The notes below the pieces were generated by a model, which saw only the letters and a list, made by a program, of their open reading frames with translations, did no database searches and was not told the origin of the DNA. Positions 1 to 6,666 of a stretch of DNA of 6,666 nt are shown piece by piece. The DNA is from Hyphomicrobiales bacterium. GTDB lineage: Bacteria > Pseudomonadota > Alphaproteobacteria > Rhizobiales > Xanthobacteraceae. Position 1 is the stretch's first letter. Each line of letters opens with the position of its first letter. The stretch spans positions 1 to 6,666 of the forward strand of contig JAPLPC010000541.1 in NCBI GenBank assembly GCA_026400425.1. Direction: 5' to 3'. Made by a program: the position numbers and the translations under genes.

Positions 1-245
1 GCCGCATCGTGGCATCCAAGGAAGTCTTGGCGCAGGCGCAGACGCTGGCCCGGCAGATCTCGGATGGCCCGACCTATGCCAACACCATGACCAAGCGCAT
101 GCTGTCGATGGAATGGGCGATGTCGATCGAGGAAGCCATCGAGGCCGAAGCCGTCGCCCAGGCGCTGTGCATGACCACCGAAGATTTCGCCCGCGCCTAT
201 CATGCATTTGCGAACAAGCAGAAGCCGGTGTTCGAGGGGAACTGA
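1..245 (+). CDS. Enoyl-CoA hydratase/isomerase family protein, C-terminal part (5' end outside window)
   Basis: Only about the last 80 residues are present; in-frame codons run from base 3 to the TGA at 243-245, and the frame is open to the window edge. The GTG at 9 is an internal valine, not a start. The visible part matches the C-terminal helical region of crotonases: TMTKRMLSMEW, then SIEEAIEAEAVAQALCM, then TEDFARAYHAFANKQKPVFEGN. The last block (E/D-F-x-R/A-A-Y-x-A-F-x-x-K-x-K-P-V-F-E-G) is the typical end of the family and trimerises or caps the active site; the oxyanion-hole residues lie upstream and cannot be judged. Family members hydrate 2-enoyl-CoA or open cyclic CoA esters. Next to an aminobenzoyl/salicylyl-CoA monooxygenase, a role in the beta-oxidation-like lower part of an aromatic CoA pathway is likely but inferred. 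A strong hairpin begins 11 bases after the stop. Confidence 0.88.
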   Translation, partial: RIVASKEVLAQAQTLARQISDGPTYANTMTKRMLSMEWAMSIEEAIEAEAVAQALCMTTEDFARAYHAFANKQKPVFEGN

Positions 246-256
246 CGTCAAAGAAG

Positions 257-341
257 CCGTCATTGCGAGGGGCAAAGCGACGAAGCAATCCAGAAGGCCG
301 CACGGACGGACTGGATTGCTTCGCTGCGCTCGCAATGACGG
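257..341. repeat. Large intergenic palindromic repeat, copy A
   Basis: This is an interrupted inverted repeat of about 85 bases. The outer arms CCGTCATTGCGAG (257-269) and CTCGCAATGACGG (329-341) are perfectly complementary, as are the inner arms CGAAGCAATCCAG (281-293) and CTGGATTGCTTCG (311-323). The tip is a loop of about 17 bases. It begins just after the stop of the enoyl-CoA hydratase gene, so the transcript would fold into a long hairpin that could end transcription or protect the 3' end; there is no clear U-tract. The same element recurs at 4877-4955 in the same orientation. Sequences of this type are abundant in Bradyrhizobium and Rhodopseudomonas intergenic DNA (known from the group). 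I see no coding capacity. Confidence 0.9.
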
Positions 342-445
342 TTGAGAGGACACTGAGCGCAGGCCAGAGTAAGATGGTTGGCCGGAATAGGTCTGCGGGC
401 ATGACGGAGCGAATGCGATACGCGACGGGCTTGGCCGCTGATCTT

Positions 446-459
446 TTGATGTGCATCAA
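446..459. promoter_or_regulatory. FNR/FixK/AadR-type binding site (anaerobox)
   Basis: The sequence TTGAT-GTGC-ATCAA is an exact match to the consensus TTGAT-N4-ATCAA bound by FNR, FixK and AadR proteins of the CRP/FNR family. The dyad extends one more base pair on each side (445-460, arms TTTGATG and CATCAAA around TG). Its centre at about 452.5 lies some 94 bases upstream of the monooxygenase ATG. Against the promoter predicted at 487-514 (start site near 521) the centre falls near -68, in the range used for class I activation. The site is seen directly; binding and oxygen control are inferred. Confidence 0.72.
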
Positions 460-486
460 AGCCGGTAAATTGCCGGTTTGTCGGGC

Positions 487-514
487 TTGCCAGGAAATGC
501 TTTAGGGTTAAAAT
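487..514 (+). promoter_or_regulatory. Predicted sigma-70-type promoter of the aminobenzoyl/salicylyl-CoA monooxygenase gene
   Basis: A -35 box TTGCCA (487-492, five of six to TTGACA) and a -10 box TAAAAT (509-514, five of six to TATAAT) are separated by 16 bases, in an AT-rich patch unlike the surrounding GC-rich DNA. Transcription would start near 521, leaving a leader of about 26 bases that includes the Shine-Dalgarno GGAGG at 537-541. Just upstream are two direct GCCGGT hexamers (461-466 and 472-477) spaced 11 bases apart, one helical turn, which may be a further operator or chance. Position downstream of the FNR-like box supports a regulated promoter. Confidence 0.5.
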
Positions 515-546
515 ATCTCTCATCAGGCACGACTGCGGAGGCGGAT

Positions 547-2898
<2,352 letters not shown>

Positions 2899-2916
2899 AT
2901 AGGCATGCGAGGTTTT

Positions 2917-2940
2917 CCCTCTCCCGCTTGCGGGGAGAGG
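2917..2940. repeat. Short palindromic intergenic repeat (possible terminator or mRNA hairpin)
   Basis: CCTCTCCC (2918-2925) and GGGAGAGG (2933-2940) form an eight-base-pair stem closed by a small GC-rich loop. The element lies in the 80-base gap between the fused monooxygenase stop (2898) and the next start (2979), with no following T-run on the + strand. 'CTCTCCC-GCTTGC-GGGGAGAG' is a common dispersed palindrome in this bacterial group. It may attenuate read-through into the decayed downstream gene or stabilise the upstream message; neither can be decided from sequence. Confidence 0.75.
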
Positions 2941-2978
2941 TTAGACGGCAACGCGTTGCGTCAAGCGGAGTAGAGCGG

Positions 2979-4179
2979 ATGAAGGCGATCATCGTCGGCG
3001 GCGGCATCGGCGGTTTGACCACGGCATTGATGCTGCGGGCGCGGGGCATCGATTGCGAGCTGTACGAGCAGGCGGACACCATTCGCGAACTCGGCGTCGG
3101 CATCAACACGCTGACCCATGCGATCCGCGAACTCACCGGCCTGGGTTTGCTCGATAAGCTCGACGCGATCGCGATCCGAACCGACGAGCTGCACTATCTC
3201 AATCGCCACGGCCAGGAAGTCTGGCGCGAGAAGCGCGGGCTGGGCGCCGGGTTCGACGTGCCGCAATTCTCCATCCATCGTGGCCGCCTGCAAAGCGTGA
3301 TCCATCGTGCTGTGGAAGAGCGGCTGGGCACGCAGGCGATCCATACCGGCTGCAAGCTCGGCTCGTTCACGCAAGACGAAGGCGGCGTCACCGCGTATTT
3401 CTTCGACCGCAACAACAATCATGTGAGGACGGCGCGTGGCGACATCCTGATCGGCGCCGACGGCATCCATTCCAAGGTGCGCCACACGCTGTTCCCGAAC
3501 GAAGGCGGCCCGATCTGGAACGGCCTGATGCTGTGGCGCGGCGCACGCGATTGGCCGACGTTCCTGACCGGCAATTCGATGATCGTGGCCGGCGGCCTGC
3601 ATGCCAAGGTCGTGATCTATCCGATCGCCGAAGGCGAGTCCGCAAGCAGCCGCCTGACCAACTGGGCCGTGCTGGTGAAGACCGGCGAGGGCGGCTCGCT
3701 GCCACCGCGCCGCGAGGACTGGTCGCGCGTCGGCAAGCGCGAGGAGCCTCATCACCGCGACGCCGGAATTCTGGGAATATCCGTGTTGCGATCGCGATCC
3801 CCTGCCGTTCTGGACCAGCGGTCGCGTCACGTTGCTCGGCGACGCCGCGCATCCGATGTATCCGGTCGGCTCCAACGGCGCTTCGCAGGCGATCCTCGAT
3901 GCCCGCGCGCTCGCCGATGCGCTGGCCCATGCCGAGCATCCGCGTCAGGCGCTGATGGCCTATGAGCGCAAGCGCTTGCCGATGACCGCGGAGATCGTGC
4001 GCGCCAATCGCCGCGGCGGCCCGGAAGGCGTCATCGATGCCGTCGAGCAGATTGCCCCGGACGGCTTCGATCACATCGACAACGTGCTCAGCTACGCCCA
4101 GCGCGAGGCGATCGTGAAGGGTTATGCCAACAAAGCCGGGTTTGGTGCGCAGCCGGGATTGCAGGTCGTGAACGGGTAG
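2979..4179 (+). pseudogene. FAD-dependent monooxygenase (PhzS-like flavin-dependent oxidoreductase), broken by an internal deletion and frameshift
   Basis: The first part (2979 to about 3746) encodes a PHBH-fold aromatic hydroxylase: FAD motif GGGIGG (residues 7-12), a conserved region around RELGVGIN, GADG (D161-G162) and WNGLMLWRGARDWP. Near 3741-3750 the frame breaks. The remainder continues in the +1 frame as LITATPEFWEYP, then RVTLLGDAAHPMYPVGSNGASQ (GD motif at 3838-3843), to a TAG at 4177-4179. The two halves do not simply abut. From memory of the family, about 15-17 residues expected between REDWSRVGKREE and the LITATPEFWEYP block are missing, so the lesion is best read as a deletion of about 50 bases, length 2 modulo 3. 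Without correction the first frame runs into unrelated residues to a stop at 3965 and lacks the GD motif that helps bind FAD, so no working enzyme is expected. The ATG at 2979 is supported by GGAG at 2967-2970. The family includes phenazine-carboxylate and other aromatic ring hydroxylases; its substrate is unknown. Confidence 0.85.
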
Positions 4180-4184
4180 TTTTT

Positions 4185-4350
4185 CTCCCTCCCTCAAGCG
4201 GCGTAGCCGCGCAGTGGGGGGTGGATCGACCCGCAGCGGTCGAGACGGGTGGGGTGCTTCCCCACACTCTGACGTCGCGTGGGGAAAGACCCCGCCCCTG
4301 CCTATCGGCGGACCCTCCCCGCTGCGCCGCTTTGCGGCTCGGGGGAGGGA
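4185..4350. repeat. Structured multi-hairpin intergenic block between convergent genes
   Basis: About 165 bases with nested inverted repeats. The ends TCCCTCCC (4186-4193) and GGGAGGGA (4343-4350) are complementary. Inside are GCGGC-GTA-GCCGC (4198-4210), TCGACC/GGTCGA (4226-4231, 4238-4243), GTGGGG-TGCTT-CCCCAC (4249-4265), GGGG/CCCC (4281-4284, 4290-4293) and GCCGC-TTT-GCGGC (4326-4338), the last inside CCCTCCCC/GGGGAGGG. It fills the gap between the stop of the broken monooxygenase and the stop of the cupin, which converge, so it could act as a two-way terminator. A T-run (4180-4184) lies at its left end, where it would follow the hairpins for transcripts read from the opposite strand only as A's. 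I found no credible gene in it. Confidence 0.65.
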
Positions 4351-4386
4351 CATCAGGACGGCCTTCGCTTTAACTTCTGAAAGCCC

Positions 4387-4842
4387 TCACGCGCCCGGAG
4401 GCGGTGGCAGGAAGTGGATGTTGTATTCGGCGGCCAGCGCCACCACGTCCTCGGGCTTCTGCTCTTTCATATTGTGGATCGCCCAGAACAGGTCATAGAG
4501 CCGGCGCGATGGCGACACCCAGAACAGCACTTTGGCATTCTGGTCTGACTTGTTGAAGATGCCGTGCGGAATGCCGCGTTCGAGGCGGACCAGGTCGCCC
4601 GGCGTCGCCGAGGTCTCGTTGCCGCCCAGGAAAAAATCGAGCTTGCCTTCGAGGATATACAGATACTCGTCCTGATCGGGATGGATGTGCGGTGGCACGA
4701 AGGTGCCGGGCGGGAAAGTCGCGTGCCACGAGAACGAGTCTTCGCTGCAGTTTTTCGGCACGTAGGTCTGGCCGAGGATATTCCAGGTGATGCCCTGCAT
4801 GCCCTCATTGGCACGTGTGATGCCGGCGGTCTCGGTTTTCAT
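4387..4842 (-). CDS. Single-domain cupin protein, probable metal-binding accessory enzyme of aromatic catabolism
   Basis: A 151-residue protein with one cupin fold and no signal peptide or membrane segment. Cupin motif 1 is complete: G46-TFVPP-H52-I-H54-PDQD-E59-YLYILE-G66. Motif 2 is recognisable as G82-DLVRLERGIP-H93-GIF-N97, with E88 where the consensus has proline. The four usual metal ligands (H52, H54, E59, H93) are all present, so metal binding is expected. Family members range from dioxygenases and isomerases to small-molecule binding proteins, and sequence alone does not give the reaction. Its position, converging on an aromatic CoA monooxygenase and downstream of a LivFG-type importer, suggests work on a pathway intermediate. 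The ATG at 4842 is preceded by AAAGGA (4853-4848) at five bases. The C-terminus ends in a proline-rich FLPPPPGA tail. Confidence 0.88.
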   Translation of the reverse strand: MKTETAGITRANEGMQGITWNILGQTYVPKNCSEDSFSWHATFPPGTFVPPHIHPDQDEYLYILEGKLDFFLGGNETSATPGDLVRLERGIPHGIFNKSDQNAKVLFWVSPSRRLYDLFWAIHNMKEQKPEDVVALAAEYNIHFLPPPPGA

Positions 4843-4868
4843 GGATGTCCTTTCATCGCGCGGTTTGA

Positions 4869-4874
4869 ATTATC
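4869..4874 (-). promoter_or_regulatory. Possible -10 box for the cupin gene
   Basis: Read on the - strand, GATAAT (4874 to 4869) matches TATAAT at five of six bases and lies 26 bases before the cupin ATG. The -35 would fall inside the palindromic repeat at 4877-4955, where TTCGCT (4898-4893) is 18 bases away but is a poor match. If real, the cupin has its own promoter and the repeat supplies part of it. If not, the cupin is read through from livF. Confidence 0.28.
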
Positions 4875-4876
4875 GG

Positions 4877-4955
4877 TCGTCATTGCGAGCGTAGCGAAGC
4901 AATCCGGAAGACCGCAAGTGAAGACTGGATTGCTTCGCTACGCTGGCAATGGCGG
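4877..4955. repeat. Large intergenic palindromic repeat, copy B
   Basis: A second copy of the element at 257-341, in the same orientation. GCGTAGCGAAGCAATCC (4889-4905) and GGATTGCTTCGCTACGC (4927-4943) form a perfect 17-base-pair stem. Outer arms CATTGCG (4881-4887) and GGCAATG (4945-4951) extend it with one mismatch. The 20 bases between CC and TGG at the tip align base for base with those of copy A at most positions, confirming common origin. It occupies most of the gap between livF (stop 4962-4964) and the cupin start (4842), both on the - strand. It may therefore end or attenuate the liv transcript, or stabilise its 3' end. Confidence 0.9.
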
Positions 4956-4961
4956 TGTTGG

Positions 4962-5660
4962 TTACACGTGAAGAAAACGATCCTTCACGGTGTGATCGCT
5001 TTTTAATTGTTCGGACGTGCCGGTCCATACGACACGGCCTTTTTCGATCACCACATGACGATCGGCAAAAGCCGCCAGCGCATCGACATTCTTGTCGATC
5101 ACCAGGATCGACTGCCGCTCGGCCTTGAGCTTCTTCAGGCAGTTCCAGATTTCGAGCCGGATCAGTGGCGCCAGACCTTCGGTGGCCTCATCCAGAATGA
5201 GAAGCTTCGGATTTGTCATCAGCGCGCGGCCGACTGCGAGCATCTGTTGTTCGCCGCCAGACAGCTGCGTGCCCAGATTGTTGCGGCGTTCCTTCAGCCG
5301 TGGGAACAGCTCATAGATGCGCTCCAGCGTCCAGCGCGCCGGCGGATGCCGAACGGCGGCGGTGGCGATCAGGTTTTCCTCCACCGTCAGCGTCGGGAAG
5401 ATCTGCCGGCCTTCCGGCACCAGACCAATGCCTGCCTGCGCGATGCGATAGGAGGGCTGGCCGGCCATCGGCTTGTTGTCGAAGGTGATGCTGCCGCCGG
5501 TCGGATGCAGCAGGCCCATGATGGCGTTGATGGTGGTGGTCTTGCCCATGCCGTTACGGCCGAGCAGGGTCACCACCTCGCCGGCATTGATGGTGAGCGA
5601 GATATCGAACAACACTTTTGCGGCGCCATAGGCCGCTTGCAGGTTGGATACGGCAAGCAT
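4962..5660 (-). CDS. livF: LivF-type ATP-binding protein of a branched-chain amino acid/aromatic acid ABC importer
   Basis: A 232-residue ABC ATPase of the HAAT (LivF) class that would dimerise with the LivG product on the inner face of the membrane to power uptake. Walker A is GRNGMGKTT (34-42), the Q-loop region VPEGRQIFPTLTVEENL (81-97), the signature LSGGEQQ (133-139) and Walker B LLILDEATEGL (153-163, catalytic E158). The usual DEP is DEA. The switch position reads LVIDKNV (K190) where ordinary LivF has VEQN, as in some aromatic-type members. Two starts are possible. GTG at 5663 overlaps livG by four bases, and ATG at 5660 overlaps its stop by one base. GAGGAGG (5674-5668) lies seven bases before the ATG but only four before the GTG, so I take the ATG. 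Substrate is not fixed by sequence; neighbouring aromatic CoA genes favour an aromatic acid. The symbol is by family only. Confidence 0.9.
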   Translation of the reverse strand: MLAVSNLQAAYGAAKVLFDISLTINAGEVVTLLGRNGMGKTTTINAIMGLLHPTGGSITFDNKPMAGQPSYRIAQAGIGLVPEGRQIFPTLTVEENLIATAAVRHPPARWTLERIYELFPRLKERRNNLGTQLSGGEQQMLAVGRALMTNPKLLILDEATEGLAPLIRLEIWNCLKKLKAERQSILVIDKNVDALAAFADRHVVIEKGRVVWTGTSEQLKSDHTVKDRFLHV

Positions 5661-6436
5661 CACGCGGCCTCCTCGCCGAGATAGGCGGTGCGGACCTCCG
5701 CGTTGTCGCGAATATCCTGAGGCTTGCCGCAGGCGATGATGCGGCCGTAAACGAGAACCGATACGCGATCGGCCAGCGCGAACACCGCATCCATGTCATG
5801 TTCGATCAGGATGATCGGTAGTTCCCTGCGCAGCTCCTGCAGGATGTTGATCAATCGCTGCGATTCATCATGGCTGGTGCCGGCCAGCGGCTCGTCCAGC
5901 AGCAACAACCGCGGTCTGGCCGCCAGCGCAATTGCGATTTCGAGCTGGCGTTTTTCGCCATGCGACATCTGACCGGCCTGTATATGCGCCCGTGCGCCAA
6001 GGCCGAAGCGCGTCAGCAGCGCCATCGCGGTGTCGTTTAGCGCGCGCTCGTCGGCGGCTTTACCGAAGAAGTGGAAACTCGAACCGTCGCGTGCCTGGGC
6101 GGCCAGAGCGACGTTTTCCAGGGCGGAGAAGCGCGGCAGGATCGAGGTGATCTGAAACGAGCGCACGAGCCCCTGCTGCGCGCGCGCCGCCATCGGCAGT
6201 TCGGTACCATCGTTGCCGGCAAACACGATGCGTCCCGAGTCGGGCCTGGCATGTCCGGAGATTTGATGGATCAGCGTAGTTTTGCCGGCGCCGTTGGGGC
6301 CGATGATGGCATGCAATTCGCCGGGCTCGACGCTGAACGATACGTCGTCGGTGACGCGCAGCGCGCCATAATTCTTGGTGAGGTTCTGCAGCTGCAGCAG
6401 GCCGGTGCTCATGGGGGCTCTCAGGGCCGTGCTCAT
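5660..6436 (-). CDS. livG: LivG-type ATP-binding protein of the same ABC importer
   Basis: A 258-residue ABC ATPase, partner of LivF. Walker A is GPNGAGKTT (46-54), the Q-loop RSFQ (92-95) followed by the LivG-specific insertion (about 96-135), the signature SHGEKRQLEIA (158-168) in place of LSGGQ, as is normal for LivG-like proteins, Walker B LLLLDEP (177-183, catalytic E182), and the switch histidine H213 in ILIEHDMD. The C-terminal extension runs to YLGEEAA, a usual LivG ending. The ATG at 6436 is chosen because GGAGG (6447-6443) is six bases upstream and the codon overlaps the livM stop as ATGA (6436-6433). A later ATG at 6412 (residue 9) has only a weak ribosome site. The N-terminus contains the near-repeat MSTA...MSTG. 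livM, livG and livF form one translationally coupled unit. Confidence 0.92.
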   Translation of the reverse strand: MSTALRAPMSTGLLQLQNLTKNYGALRVTDDVSFSVEPGELHAIIGPNGAGKTTLIHQISGHARPDSGRIVFAGNDGTELPMAARAQQGLVRSFQITSILPRFSALENVALAAQARDGSSFHFFGKAADERALNDTAMALLTRFGLGARAHIQAGQMSHGEKRQLEIAIALAARPRLLLLDEPLAGTSHDESQRLINILQELRRELPIILIEHDMDAVFALADRVSVLVYGRIIACGKPQDIRDNAEVRTAYLGEEAA

Positions 6437-6666
6437 GGCTTGCCTCCGAACAGGCCGTTGATGCCGCCGCGCACGAACAGCACGACCAGGATCAGGATCG
6501 GGCCGAAGATCATCGCCCAGTTCTCGGTGTAATGCGACAGGATATCGGCGAGCAGTGTGAAGGCCGCGGCGCCGAGGATGGCGCCATGCAGCGAGCCGAG
6601 CCCGCCCAGCACCAGCACGAAGATCAGTTCGCCGGAGCGTTGCCAGGCGGTAAATGCGGGGCTGAC
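6433..6666 (-). CDS. livM: LivM-type permease of the ABC importer, C-terminal part (5' end outside window)
   Basis: The last 77 codons and stop of a membrane permease; the frame is open to the window edge. The GTG at 6618 is an internal valine in a hydrophobic helix, not a start. The visible sequence begins VSPAFTAWQRSGELIFVLV and continues GGLGSLHGAILGAAAF, the conserved cytoplasmic-loop and helix signature of LivM (G-G-x-G-S/T-x-x-G-x-x-x-G). It then runs through a second hydrophobic segment, MIFGPILILVVLFVRGGINGL, to the GGKP end. It would form the transmembrane channel with a LivH-type partner expected upstream. It overlaps livG by four bases (ATGA). The substrate is inferred to be an aromatic or branched-chain acid from context only. 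Confidence 0.9.
   Translation of the reverse strand, partial: VSPAFTAWQRSGELIFVLVLGGLGSLHGAILGAAAFTLLADILSHYTENWAMIFGPILILVVLFVRGGINGLFGGKP

Noticed and set aside
257..341. The repeats as a CRISPR array or insertion sequence ends
   Set aside because: There are only two copies 4.6 kb apart with no regular spacers, no cas or transposase gene and no target-site duplication that I can see.
362..383. GGCCA...TGGCC inverted repeat in the gap before the monooxygenase
   Set aside because: Five-base arms with a 12-base loop are expected by chance in DNA of this composition.
113..505. A 130-codon open frame over the end of the enoyl-CoA hydratase and the intergenic gap
   Set aside because: It overlaps a better-supported gene out of frame, then reads through the palindromic repeat and the regulatory box; the product resembles no protein I recognise.
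3741..3756. Programmed ribosomal frameshift as an explanation of the broken monooxygenase
   Set aside because: There is no slippery heptamer at the join, and family-conserved residues appear to be missing as well as shifted, which slippage cannot explain.
4864..4875. TTTGAATTATCG upstream of the cupin as a second FNR/FixK site
   Set aside because: Only the first half-site fits; the second half lacks TCAA, so the dyad is absent. The overlap with a possible -10 box explains it better.
5007..5684. A 225-codon open frame on the + strand opposite livF
   Set aside because: The - strand holds a full ABC ATPase with every motif; the + strand product has no recognisable domain.

Overview
The window looks like chromosomal DNA from an alphaproteobacterium of the Bradyrhizobium / Rhodopseudomonas / Afipia group. 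The grounds are high G+C, strong third-position GC bias, and the 'CATTGCGAG...GAAGCAATCC...GGATTGCTTCGC...CGCAATG' and 'CCTCTCCC-GCTTGC-GGGGAGAGG' palindromic repeats that litter genomes of that group. The genus is inferred, because there is no rRNA or other marker here.

Layout. On the + strand, the 3' end of an enoyl-CoA hydratase gene (1-245) is followed by a 300-base gap holding a large palindromic repeat (257-341), a perfect FNR/FixK/AadR-type box TTGAT-N4-ATCAA (446-459) and a good sigma-70-like promoter (487-514). These precede a 783-residue fused flavoprotein (547-2898): an N-terminal PHBH-type CoA-thioester monooxygenase joined to a C-terminal Old Yellow Enzyme domain. This is the architecture of 2-aminobenzoyl-CoA monooxygenase/reductase, also annotated as bifunctional salicylyl-CoA 5-hydroxylase/oxidoreductase. 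Next comes a second, stand-alone FAD monooxygenase (2979-4179), broken by an internal deletion plus frameshift near 3745.

A structured multi-hairpin intergenic block (about 4180-4353) separates this from genes on the - strand, reading right to left: the end of livM (6433-6666), livG (5660-6436), livF (4962-5660), a second copy of the palindromic repeat (4877-4955) and a single-domain cupin (4387-4842). livM-livG-livF are translationally coupled by 1-4 base overlaps.

Interpretation (inference). The genes fit an aerobic or low-oxygen 'hybrid' CoA-thioester pathway for an aromatic acid such as anthranilate or salicylate. The LivFGM-type ABC importer would take up the acid. A CoA ligase outside the window would activate it. 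The fused flavoprotein would hydroxylate and partly reduce the ring, and the enoyl-CoA hydratase would act in the later beta-oxidation-like steps. The cupin is an accessory enzyme or ring-modifying protein of unknown role. The FNR/FixK/AadR box suggests oxygen-responsive control.

I found no CRISPR array, tRNA, rRNA, transposase or phage gene, and no clearly new defence-type system. The most notable points are the oxygen-type regulatory box, the decayed second monooxygenase, and the structured repeats.
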